Shown: positions 19,826-27,593 of the stretch, in pieces
Numbering within the stretch: the stretch's first letter is position 1
Layout: each line of letters begins with the position of its first letter
NCBI RefSeq assembly: GCF_000173415.1
Contig: NZ_ABXW01000068.1
Coordinates: forward strand, 1 to 50,314
Length of the DNA stretch: 50,314 bases
Source: Providencia alcalifaciens DSM 30120
GTDB lineage: Bacteria > Pseudomonadota > Gammaproteobacteria > Enterobacterales > Enterobacteriaceae
Direction of reading: 5' to 3'
Position numbers and translations under genes: made by a program
The notes under the pieces: model-generated
Database searches by the model: none
Told to the model about the DNA's origin: nothing
The model's input: only the letters and a program-made list of their open reading frames with translations

Positions 19826-20465
19826 ACAGCTCTTTATTATTTTCCATCCTCCGGACCTGGGGTGGAAATCAGACAGCGACAGGGGTACAAAATGCAACTT
19901 AACACAAACTTTAATCCATCATGTTTGAATAAAGTTGCATACTGATCACGCTGGGAACTCCTACTCAGGGTAATCCGGAGACCTGCCGCCAGTATAAAGT
20001 CTTCACATTGCTATTACAATTCCCACACAAAAGGTTTGGAGACATTTAGCCCGAACAGTGAGAAGGATCACGATTTAAACATTTTATATAAATGTGCTTA
20101 TCTTATTTGACAATGATTCAACATTTATCTTACATATATGCCTGACAGATTTATCTGAATACGTTACGGATGACCCAGAGTCGTGTAGTAATGTGAATGA
20201 GTATGCAAGTATAAACAAAAGTTATGAAAGTTGTTTCCCTTACCACAAATAATGATATTGTAGAGAAAACAACAAAAAAAGAACATAACGCCCTATACAC
20301 TCGTAAACAACCTAACCCCATTGTTATCGGTTGCCGGATTTCAAGGTTTTATGTGATATCCAGCTGATTTTCTCAACACACCGATAGAACAATGCTCAAA
20401 GACGCAGTATAACGCTGAGTTCTGGGTTGTTGAGTGTGGATTATCAAGCGCTAAGGAGACCGTAA
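19826..20465. other. Divergent sdhC-gltA control region
   Basis: About 640 bp between the divergent sdhC and gltA genes holds both promoters. Apart from a CRP-like site at 20057-20072 it contains a GTTAAG-type ArcA half match near 19900 and a short CAGAT-TT-ATCTG palindrome near 20154. I find no credible gene. Promoters for both directions cannot be placed with certainty by eye. Confidence 0.6.
20057..20072. promoter_or_regulatory. CRP-like site between sdhC and gltA
   Basis: AGTGA-GAAGGA-TCACG keeps both core half-sites GTGA and TCAC at the six-base spacing of the CRP consensus. It lies about 230 bp upstream of sdhC. cAMP-CRP activates sdh in E. coli; use here is inferred. Confidence 0.45.
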
Positions 20466-21752
20466 ATGGCTGATAACAAAGCTAAGATAATGACTGGAAG
20501 TAAAGGTGAATTCGAGCTAGACATCCTAAGCCCTACAATTGGTCAAGATGTTATCGATGTACGAGCTTTAGGTTCAAAAGGGTTTTATACATACGACCCA
20601 GGTTTTACTTCAACGGCATCATGTGAGTCTAAAATCACTTACATCGATGGCGATCAAGGCGTTCTACTCCACCGTGGTTACCCAATCGACCAACTCGCTA
20701 CCCAAGCCTCCTATCTTGAAGTCTGCTACATCCTGCTATACGGCGAAGCACCTACTCAAGAGCAATATGACACCTTCAAACAAACAGTGACTCGTCACAC
20801 CATGATCCATGAGCAAATCACTCGTATGCTTAATGGTTTCCGTCGTGACTCTCATCCAATGGCTGTACTGTGTGGTGTCACAGGGGCGTTAGCGGCATTC
20901 TATCACGATGCACTAGACGTCAATAATCCACGTCACCGTGAAATTACCGCTTACCGTTTGCTGTCTAAAATGCCAACTGTGGCAGCAATGTGTTACAAAT
21001 ATTCTATTGGTCAACCTTTTGTTTATCCTCGTAATAATCTATCTTACGCGGGTAACTTCTTGCACATGATGTTCTCTACACCATGTGAAGAATATGTGGT
21101 TAACCCAGTTCTTGAGCGCGCGATGGATAGAATCCTGATCCTGCACGCTGACCATGAGCAAAACGCATCAACCTCAACAGTTCGTACCGCAGGTTCTTCC
21201 GGTGCAAACCCATTTGCCTGTATCGCAGCAGGTATCGCATCCCTGTGGGGACCGGCTCACGGTGGTGCTAACGAAGCTTGCTTACGCATGCTGGAAGAAA
21301 TCCAAACTGTCGAACACATTCCTGCATTTATCGAGCGTGCGAAAGATAAAAATGACTCTTTCCGCCTGATGGGCTTTGGTCACCGCGTTTATAAAAACCA
21401 TGATCCACGTGCTACCGTCATGCGTGAAACTTGCCATGAAGTACTGAATGAGCTGGGTCTAAATGACAGCCTGCTTGAAGTGGCTATGGAATTAGAGCGT
21501 ATCGCCCTGAACGACCCGTACTTCATTGAGAAGAAACTGTATCCGAACGTGGACTTCTACTCAGGTATCATCCTGAAAGCGATGGGAATTCCATCATCAA
21601 TGTTTACTGTTATCTTCGCTATTGCCCGTACTATTGGCTGGATTGCACATTGGAACGAAATGCATGATGAAGGTCTGAAAATTGCACGTCCGCGTCAGCT
21701 GTATACCGGCTATGACAAACGTGAATTCAGTTCAGATTTAAAGAAAAAATAA
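20466..21752 (+). CDS. gltA: Citrate synthase (type II, hexameric)
   Basis: Citrate synthase condenses oxaloacetate and acetyl-CoA, the entry step of the TCA cycle. The 428 residues match the NADH-sensitive type II enzymes of enteric bacteria. Conserved active-site blocks are [40 protein letters not shown] (catalytic histidine) and NVDFYSGI (catalytic aspartate). A strong AAGGAG ribosome site precedes the ATG. It is transcribed away from sdhCDAB and followed by a terminator. Confidence 0.98.
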   Translation: MADNKAKIMTGSKGEFELDILSPTIGQDVIDVRALGSKGFYTYDPGFTSTASCESKITYIDGDQGVLLHRGYPIDQLATQASYLEVCYILLYGEAPTQEQYDTFKQTVTRHTMIHEQITRMLNGFRRDSHPMAVLCGVTGALAAFYHDALDVNNPRHREITAYRLLSKMPTVAAMCYKYSIGQPFVYPRNNLSYAGNFLHMMFSTPCEEYVVNPVLERAMDRILILHADHEQNASTSTVRTAGSSGANPFACIAAGIASLWGPAHGGANEACLRMLEEIQTVEHIPAFIERAKDKNDSFRLMGFGHRVYKNHDPRATVMRETCHEVLNELGLNDSLLEVAMELERIALNDPYFIEKKLYPNVDFYSGIILKAMGIPSSMFTVIFAIARTIGWIAHWNEMHDEGLKIARPRQLYTGYDKREFSSDLKKK

Positions 21753-21771
21753 TTTGACTGATTAAGACTTA

Positions 21772-21796
21772 AAGCCTCGAAAACTCGGGGCTTTTT
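21772..21796 (+). terminator. Terminator after gltA (possibly bidirectional)
   Basis: AGCCTCGA-AAAC-TCGGGGCT forms an 8-bp stem with one G-U pair, followed by a run of T. The reverse strand has a short A-derived T-run too, so it may also end the convergent AraC-family gene. Confidence 0.85.
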
Positions 21797-21806
21797 GGCT
21801 TTTAAC

Positions 21807-22595
21807 TCACTGTTTATTCACTATTTCTTGGCTTAACCCATCACGATATTCCCGCGGCGTCATTCCACTCATTTTACGAAAAAAACTGATAAATGCACTG
21901 TCGCTGGTCAACCCTAACTCTTGGGTAATAAATCCGTACGATTTTCCTAGCGTTAACAGTTCTATCCCTTTGATAAACCGCCACTGTTGTCGCCAAACTT
22001 GGTAATTCATCCCTGTTTCTTTTAAAAATATCCGAGTAATGGTTTTTTCACTCGCACCGACGGTTCTAGCGAGTTGATTGAGCGGTGGAGGCAACAACTC
22101 AATATTCAAGTGCTTAAAGCGCCGGTCTTGAGGTAATGATAGTAACATTGGCTCTGCTGTTGCACTTTGTAATTCATCAATAAAAACAGGCAGTAACCTT
22201 GCTAGCCGTCCCCTTTTCCAGTCACTCTCAAAGGGAGCAATTGCAATGCGTTCTAATAACTCTCGGAGTAAAGGGGAAATACTTAAAATACAAACCTGTT
22301 CAGAAATTTGCTGAGCATATTCTTGGCTTAAGTAAACCGAGCGATAACCCACTGAAGCTCGCATTTGAGCTCGATGCTTTGTAAATGGCGGGATCCACGC
22401 CACTCTTCCTGGAGGTAACAACGAAATTTTATTTTCCAAACTAATACGAATGCATCCTTGTTGAGTGAACAACAATTGTCCCATTTCATGGGAATGAGCG
22501 CCTGAATCGTGCTGCCCCATCTGTGCGGCAATCCCCAAAATAGGGGCATCATACCAGTGAGTTTGAAACTCATCCGACTGTAATAACCACGCCAT
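21807..22595 (-). CDS. AraC-family transcriptional regulator
   Basis: A 262-residue regulator with an N-terminal cupin-type sensor domain (~10-110, with HDSGAHSHEMGQLLF and LLPPGRVAWIPPFTKHR) and a C-terminal pair of AraC helix-turn-helix motifs (~160-255, including ASEKTITRIFLKETG and the second-helix signature SDSAFISFFRKMSGMTPREYR). The layout resembles NimR (YeaM) and similar regulators that sit beside exporters. It is divergent from an MFS transporter across 110 bp with an inverted repeat, so it probably controls that gene. The inducer is unknown. Confidence 0.88.
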   Translation of the reverse strand: MAWLLQSDEFQTHWYDAPILGIAAQMGQHDSGAHSHEMGQLLFTQQGCIRISLENKISLLPPGRVAWIPPFTKHRAQMRASVGYRSVYLSQEYAQQISEQVCILSISPLLRELLERIAIAPFESDWKRGRLARLLPVFIDELQSATAEPMLLSLPQDRRFKHLNIELLPPPLNQLARTVGASEKTITRIFLKETGMNYQVWRQQWRFIKGIELLTLGKSYGFITQELGLTSDSAFISFFRKMSGMTPREYRDGLSQEIVNKQ

Positions 22596-22618
22596 AAACG
22601 TCTCTTTTTTGATATTTA

Positions 22619-22644
22619 TTGTCTTTATTATTGTAATAAGACAA
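22619..22644. promoter_or_regulatory. Inverted repeat, candidate operator of the AraC/MFS pair
   Basis: TTGTCTTTATTA and TAATAAGACAA flank TTG and are complementary except for one extra T in the left arm. The repeat lies 24 bp upstream of the regulator gene and 62 bp upstream of the MFS gene. Confidence 0.45.
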
Positions 22645-22705
22645 CCAAAAAGCCACTAAACTTTGCGCCATTCCATCAAATTTGAAAATAAATAGGTAAA
22701 TCAAT

Positions 22706-23830
22706 ATGGAGCGTGCACTTTCATTATCATTGGCAATTGCATTAATGATGTTTCCACAGATTGTCGAAACCATATATAGCCCAGCATTAACGGATATCGC
22801 TAGCGCATTCAATGTCGATGCAGAGCAAGCATCTCAAACGCTTTCTCTTTACTTTTTTGCATTCGCCTTAGGCGTTGTTTTTTGGGGAAGAATGTGTGAT
22901 GTCATCGGGCGCCGTCCCACCATTTTATTGGGCTTAACCCTATATGGAATTGCATCGGTTAGTGCGCTTTTTGTATCTCAATTCTATTGGCTGTTGCTGC
23001 TACGAATGCTATCCGCTTTTGGTGCAGCAGTTGGCTCTATTGGTACACAAACCATGATGCGTGACAGTTTTCAAGGTCATACGTTAGCCAAAGTTTTCTC
23101 GGTGATGGGCATCGCCTTAGCAATAAGTCCCGCTCTTGGCATGATTTTCGGTGCCAGCTTAGTTTGGCTAGGTAGTTACCGAGCCGTTTTTATGGGTTTA
23201 GCGTTGTTAGCGACCATACTTTTGTTATGGTCATGTTATAAGCTTCCAGAGACCAAACCACAAAACGTGATCAAAACCCCATTTTTGACTACGTTTTTAC
23301 ACATGTTAGGGGATAAACGAATTTTCCAAAATGTGATGTTGATTGCATTTTTCAACATTAATTTATTCAGTTATTACCAACTTGGACCCTTTATTTTTGA
23401 ACAATTAATGCTCAATCAGCAACAATTTGGGCTAACCGGTATTTTATTGGCGTTTGGTGTGGGAATGGGGTCACTGATTAACCACTATTTATTGGCGAAA
23501 AAACAGCCACCAGAAAAATTAGTTAAGTTAGCAAGTGGGCTATCTTTGGTCAGTGGCTGTTTAGTTTATCTACTACACGACAGTGTCTGGTTTGTGTTTC
23601 CTGTGATGGGGATTGTCATTGGCTATGGAATTGCCATCCCAAATATTCTGGCGCATGCATTAAATCATTATCAAGATAGAAAAGGCACTGCAGGCGCAAT
23701 TTTAGGGCTATTTTACTATATGGGATTAGCACTTGGATTAATGGTCGCCGGCGAGGTTCAAAACCTAGGATTAGTGCTCATCACTTCAAGCCTAATACTG
23801 CTCCTTACTGCACTAAAATACCGAACTTGA
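22706..23830 (+). CDS. MFS drug-efflux transporter, Bcr/CflA-like
   Basis: A 374-residue membrane protein of the major facilitator superfamily, DHA1 drug:H+ antiporter type. About twelve hydrophobic segments can be traced. The motif A loop reads GRMCDVIGRRPT after helix 2, and the first loop (YSPALTDIASAFNV) resembles the Bcr/CflA family. It is a little short for the family (about 390-400). It probably exports a toxic compound sensed by the divergent AraC-type regulator. The substrate cannot be read from the sequence. The ribosome site (AGGT) is weak. Confidence 0.85.
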   Translation: MERALSLSLAIALMMFPQIVETIYSPALTDIASAFNVDAEQASQTLSLYFFAFALGVVFWGRMCDVIGRRPTILLGLTLYGIASVSALFVSQFYWLLLLRMLSAFGAAVGSIGTQTMMRDSFQGHTLAKVFSVMGIALAISPALGMIFGASLVWLGSYRAVFMGLALLATILLLWSCYKLPETKPQNVIKTPFLTTFLHMLGDKRIFQNVMLIAFFNINLFSYYQLGPFIFEQLMLNQQQFGLTGILLAFGVGMGSLINHYLLAKKQPPEKLVKLASGLSLVSGCLVYLLHDSVWFVFPVMGIVIGYGIAIPNILAHALNHYQDRKGTAGAILGLFYYMGLALGLMVAGEVQNLGLVLITSSLILLLTALKYRT

Positions 23831-23896
23831 CCTATTTCTTTCATCAAGCACAACGAGAATATTTTCTATCGAGAAATTATTTTCGATTACGTAGCT

Positions 23897-24021
23897 ATTT
23901 TCTAAGGATTTCGAGCCACAACTAGGCGGCAAAAGAGTGAAGCCCTAGGAGCATACATAAGTATGTGACTAAGGTTCACGAATGCAGCCAACAACGTTGT
24001 GGTTTGAAAGACAAAGAAAAT
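23897..24021 (+). repeat. Palindromic dispersed repeat, copy A (125 bp)
   Basis: Starts ATTTTCTAAGG and ends GACAAAGAAAAT, so the six end bases are inverted. The outer stem CCACAAC (23916-23922) pairs with GTTGTGG (23996-24002), 19-25 bases from each end. An inner hairpin CATAC-ATAA-GTATG lies in the centre. It is 66 bp after the MFS gene and 4 bp before copy B, in the same orientation. Confidence 0.85.
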
Positions 24022-24025
24022 ATGT

Positions 24026-24150
24026 ATTTTCTAAATAGTTCAGGCTGTGGCAAGGCGGTGAGCAAAGACAGCTTGGGGAGCATACACAAGTATGTGACCC
24101 AAGTGGCTGCGTGAAACCAACACAGCCACAGCGTGAAATATGACGAAAAT
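24026..24150 (+). repeat. Palindromic dispersed repeat, copy B (125 bp)
   Basis: Starts ATTTTCTAAATAGTTC and ends ATATGACGAAAAT. The end arms match over most of ~26 bp. Outer stem GCTGTGGC (24044-24051) pairs with GCCACAGC (24125-24132). A middle stem CTTGGG/CCCAAG and an inner hairpin CATAC-ACAA-GTATG are perfect. The last base abuts the ybgI stop codon (24151-24153). Confidence 0.88.
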
Positions 24151-24894
24151 TTAGGCTGGGTTATCTATATCGATAAAAACTGCATCCATCCCATGCTGAT
24201 CCACCAGCCACTTAGTCAACGCTTTAATCCCATAACGCTCTGTTGCGTGATGCCCTGCGCTGTAGAAATGAATACCCATTTCTCTTGCTATATGGATGGT
24301 TTGTTCTGAGACCTCCCCTGTCACAAAGGCATCAACACCAAATTCAGCGGCTTGCATGATGAAGCTTTGACCGCCACCTGTACACCATGCGATTTGGCGA
24401 ATCTCGTCTTTGGCATTATCACCACAATGTAATACTTTGCGTCCTAAGCGAGTTTCTAAACGCTGAGTTAACTCTGCTGGCGAAATTGGTTGATCAAAGA
24501 AACCAAATGGCATTAGTGGCTCAATGTTGCCATTTACTTGCACGCCCATAATGTGCGCGAGTTGTGCATTGTTGCCTAGGACTGGGTGAGCATCTAACGG
24601 AAGGTGGTAACCATAAAGGTTGATATCATTTGCCAGTAATGTTTTTAGGCGATTTCTTTTCATGCCTTTGATAATGGCAGGTTCGTTTTTCCAGAAATAA
24701 CCATGATGTACAATCACTGCATCTGCATTTAATCTTACCGCTTCATCCAATAATGCTTGGCAAGCTGTCACACCTGTAACAATTTTTTTCACATGTGGAC
24801 GACCTTCCACTTGTAATCCATTTGGTGCGAAGTCTTGGATTTCACTGACTTTTAACTCATCGTTAATCAGCTCTTCTAACTTAAAATTATGCAT
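24151..24894 (-). CDS. ybgI: NIF3-family metal-binding protein YbgI
   Basis: A 247-residue member of the NIF3/DUF34 family (GTP cyclohydrolase I type 2 homologue in annotation), the same length as the E. coli protein. The family forms a hexameric toroid with a dinuclear metal site, and its role is unsettled. Metal-site residues are visible: the His pair in VIVHHGYFWKNEP, the Asp in YHLPLDAHP, and His and Glu in SAGHHATERYG. It ends FIDIDNPA, close to the E. coli C-terminus. Its stop codon directly abuts repeat copy B, so the repeat is transcribed in its 3' region. Confidence 0.93.
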   Translation of the reverse strand: MHNFKLEELINDELKVSEIQDFAPNGLQVEGRPHVKKIVTGVTACQALLDEAVRLNADAVIVHHGYFWKNEPAIIKGMKRNRLKTLLANDINLYGYHLPLDAHPVLGNNAQLAHIMGVQVNGNIEPLMPFGFFDQPISPAELTQRLETRLGRKVLHCGDNAKDEIRQIAWCTGGGQSFIMQAAEFGVDAFVTGEVSEQTIHIAREMGIHFYSAGHHATERYGIKALTKWLVDQHGMDAVFIDIDNPA

Positions 24895-25037
24895 AATCGT
24901 ATCCTTTACCTACTGAATTCCTAACTTATTGGTATTTGATTAGCATAAACGTAAATCACATTTTTTTCTGCTGTATTTATTGGCAAACTCACACAAGCTA
25001 AGAATTAAGCTGAATTTGAAAAAGAAAGGGAATTAAA

Positions 25038-25067
25038 CAAGAAGGCTCCCCACGGAGAGTCTTCTTG
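25038..25067 (-). terminator. Hairpin terminator after the C69 dipeptidase gene
   Basis: On the minus strand CAAGAAG pairs with CTTCTTG around an inner CTC/GAG-rich stem. A short T-rich tract (TTTAATT) follows. It lies 24 bp after the stop codon. The U-tract is modest. Confidence 0.6.
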
Positions 25068-25090
25068 AGTTTACAGAATTACGGCTATTT

Positions 25091-26587
25091 TTAGTCTTTC
25101 TTCGATTTGTTCGCAAAGAAAATATCAGATTGAATATCTTCAGTTCGAATAGTGAAAAGTTGGTTAGTTAAATCTTCAGTTAACTTCTCGGCGCTTGCCA
25201 TGACATCCAGATTAAACTTATTAAGCATTTTATTGGCAGCGGCTTTATCTGTTTTGGCCATTTTTAAGTAATTCACTTCCATAGCTTTTTGCTCTAACGC
25301 CGTTTTCGCTTCCCACTCTTGGTAGGCTTTTTTAACAATAGGCGCAAGTTTAGGGTAGTCAGTCATCACCAATGTTTGTAATTTACGGTATTTCCAATAA
25401 ATAGAATCGCTATCCGCCTTGTCAGTTCCAACACCGTAATGTTTTGGATAAGCTTCTAGCCCACTATAGTAAGGAACAAATGCGGTCAAATCCGCCATCC
25501 CTAGACCAACATATGTCACTTCACCAATTTCTTGCGGTAACTCTGGACGTACTTGCATCACATGAGCTTCATAAGTTCTAAACACGCTAATTGGTCGCCA
25601 TGGCTCTTTTCCGTTTAAGCCGTTGGTATACGGATCATGTTCCGTGCCTTCAAAGTGATTACGTAGCATGGCTTTCGCTTCTTCTACAGAGACTTTTTTC
25701 TCTGGTGTTAAGAATGGAGCAAAATTTCTACCATCTGCAATATCTTGTTTTAACGACGGATTAAACTGCTGCTGAATGATCCAAACTCGTGGATCGTTAT
25801 AATCACGATCACGTTCATCATCACGCGTATAGGCTTTAGAAAAATTGAATGCGCCATCTTTTTCTGGGTTGTATAAACCTTTTTCTATTGCAAATTCAAC
25901 GAGATTTTTAGAGCCAAGCATATCGGGATTATTAGCCTCAAACGCTTGTAAACGCCCCTGATTTCCCGTTGCAAAATATTTATCTTTTGCAATTTTTTGA
26001 GCCATCCATTGATGCCCCGTTCCAGTTTCTAAATACCACAGTTCATTTTTATCGACGACAGCAACACCAAAACCTTCACCAGCACCTTGGGTTTCAATAA
26101 TATTACCTAAAAGCTCCACCGCTTCACGGGCTGTTTTTGCACGGGAAAGAAGTACATCTGGAATATCATCTTCTGTAATTCCAGTTTCTTCAACATAGGG
26201 ATCAAACGCTAATGCTTTAGGAGAAGCAAATATAGATTCAGTACCACTGACTCCTACACCTAATTCATTAAATCCGGTTGCACCATGTAATTGTGTTTTC
26301 CAATTTGGCACAGTTGTATATCGTAATGAATTTTTTGGTAATGGGTAGGTGAAATTATTAGCACCATTATGTTCTTTTGTACTATATATTCCTGATTGAT
26401 TTTTTTTGGCTGGATGTATTACAAAATGCTGAGCTTTTAATGCACTGCTATCAGCGCTTCTCGCGATAATTAACGAGCCATCATTCGTAGCTTCACTACC
26501 TGCAAGTAGTGTGGTACAAGCCAATCCAGATGATATTAATGCGATATTAATTGACAATGCGATAACACATTTTTTAAATAGAATCAT
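25091..26587 (-). CDS. Secreted C69-family dipeptidase
   Basis: A 498-residue peptidase of family C69 (dipeptidase A type, N-terminal-nucleophile fold). The start at 26587 is preferred over the ATG at 26599 because GAGGAAT sits at proper spacing. A signal peptide (~1-23, IALSINIALISSGLA) is followed directly by Cys24 in ACTTLLAGSEAT; removal of the signal would expose this cysteine as the catalytic N-terminal nucleophile. Typical downstream blocks are NELGVGVSGTES, GEGFGVAVVDKNELWYLETG and ATGNQGRL. It probably cleaves dipeptides in the periplasm. It is a single-gene unit with its own hairpin terminator. Confidence 0.88.
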   Translation of the reverse strand: MILFKKCVIALSINIALISSGLACTTLLAGSEATNDGSLIIARSADSSALKAQHFVIHPAKKNQSGIYSTKEHNGANNFTYPLPKNSLRYTTVPNWKTQLHGATGFNELGVGVSGTESIFASPKALAFDPYVEETGITEDDIPDVLLSRAKTAREAVELLGNIIETQGAGEGFGVAVVDKNELWYLETGTGHQWMAQKIAKDKYFATGNQGRLQAFEANNPDMLGSKNLVEFAIEKGLYNPEKDGAFNFSKAYTRDDERDRDYNDPRVWIIQQQFNPSLKQDIADGRNFAPFLTPEKKVSVEEAKAMLRNHFEGTEHDPYTNGLNGKEPWRPISVFRTYEAHVMQVRPELPQEIGEVTYVGLGMADLTAFVPYYSGLEAYPKHYGVGTDKADSDSIYWKYRKLQTLVMTDYPKLAPIVKKAYQEWEAKTALEQKAMEVNYLKMAKTDKAAANKMLNKFNLDVMASAEKLTEDLTNQLFTIRTEDIQSDIFFANKSKKD

Positions 26588-26807
26588 GATATTCCTCATT
26601 GGCTATTTATAATTAAATATCTTTTGAATTTTAATAAAATATAATCTAATTTTATTGGGAATGGATATTAGCAATGAGATAAAGACAATTACCGTGATTC
26701 ACTTCTCAGTGTCAAATAAGTTAATTAATTTAAATTTCAAATTAAATAACATGACTGTAATTTAAATAACATTGAAGTATAGGAATTAATTATTATGATT
26801 TTTATAT

Positions 26808-26841
26808 AAAAAAATCCCCACAATTAAATTATTGCAGGGAT
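26808..26841 (-). terminator. Rho-independent terminator after ybfA
   Basis: On the minus strand ATCCC-TG-CAAT and ATTG-TG-GGGAT form an interrupted stem followed by seven T. It lies about 27 bp after the ybfA stop. Confidence 0.75.
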
Positions 26842-26867
26842 ATCTTTTTAGTGAATTGAATCACTGA

Positions 26868-27074
26868 TTAACGATGGCTTTCCATCGTCACTTCTGAGCT
26901 AGCCAACCACACAGGTTTATCGCTCGTTTTCGCCCAGACTTTATGCAGGTAGCTATAAAATCGTGCTCTTTTTGGATAAAAAACCATAACCGGAAACGCA
27001 ATAATGCCAGCTGTTACAGCAGCAGTGCGGCGTAAAAGTACCTGATTACGGGAATATTCTTGATATGTGGACAT
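26868..27074 (-). CDS. ybfA: YbfA family small protein
   Basis: A 68-residue protein, the same length as E. coli YbfA, which also lies divergent from the kdp operon. The family signature is clear: LRRTAAVTAG, then KRARFYSYLHKVWAKTSDKPVW. A single hydrophobic segment spans ~17-33 with basic residues after it, suggesting a small inner-membrane protein. Function is unknown. GGAGG lies 6 nt before the ATG. It is divergent from kdpF across about 430 bp. Confidence 0.88.
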   Translation of the reverse strand: MSTYQEYSRNQVLLRRTAAVTAGIIAFPVMVFYPKRARFYSYLHKVWAKTSDKPVWLASSEVTMESHR

Positions 27075-27502
27075 CGATATCCTCCTTCAGTAGCCACTCA
27101 ATTTTTGCCGATTCCAGTATTGCTCTTTACTCCCATCAACCTAAGTCACAAAAGAGGCACCAAAATCGAACACCAACGTTAATCTTCATTAACTGAACCT
27201 ATAATAACGTAATTTGTGTAATTAAACTACTCATCTGACCACTTCAGATTAAAATAAATTCATTTTTTTTAGCTAATTCTGTTGTTTTATTACGAAATGT
27301 AGCAAAAGGCAGTAATAAACCAACAAATAAATCACATTTCATTAACAGACTATACTTTGGTTAGTGCTTTCATCATGAATAATGAATGAGTAAATTTAAT
27401 TGGGCATTTTTATACTATTTTTACACCCTACCTTCTTTTTTTATCAGCTTATTTACAAGTAAATGCCTAACCTAACGCAATGGAAATAATAAGGAGATAA
27501 CA
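27075..27502. other. Divergent ybfA-kdpF control region
   Basis: 428 bp without a gene. The proximal 100 bp hold the KdpE-like box (27405-27430), an ATTTAC-AA-GTAAAT palindrome near 27449 and a strong AAGGAGAT ribosome site for kdpF. The distal part is AT-rich and shows nothing I recognise. Confidence 0.6.
27405..27430 (+). promoter_or_regulatory. KdpE-like binding box upstream of kdpFABC
   Basis: CATTTTTATACTATTTTTAC followed by ACCCTA closely resembles the KdpE operator of E. coli (TTTTTATACTTTTTTTACAC as I recall it). It lies about 75 bp upstream of kdpF. Phosphorylated KdpE activates the operon when potassium is scarce. Confidence 0.7.
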
Positions 27503-27592
27503 ATGTCGCTACTTTCCATTTCTGGGGCAGTTCTTGTTGTTGTACTGCTGGTTTATCTGATTTATGCCCTGCTCAACGCGGAGAATTTCTGA
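27503..27592 (+). CDS. kdpF: K+-transporting ATPase small subunit KdpF
   Basis: A 29-residue single-helix protein that stabilises the KdpABC complex. It consists of a short polar start (MSLLSISG), a transmembrane helix of about 20 residues ([16 protein letters not shown]) and the conserved tail NAENF. AAGGAGAT lies 6 nt upstream. Its TGA is one base before the kdpA ATG, so the two are tightly coupled. Confidence 0.94.
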   Translation: MSLLSISGAVLVVVLLVYLIYALLNAENF

Positions 27593-27593
27593 T

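Noticed and set aside
19795-19857. 20-codon ORF with adjacent GGAGG upstream of sdhC
   Set aside because: The ribosome site directly abuts the ATG, leaving no spacing, and the peptide has no recognisable feature; kept only as a note.
19826-19897. N-terminal extension of SdhC from 19897
   Set aside because: The extra 24 residues have no similarity to the family, and the GTG at 19825 gives the exact family length.
23831-24150. Insertion sequence remnant with a transposase
   Set aside because: The repeats are only 125 bp and have no coding capacity; no transposase is seen in the window.
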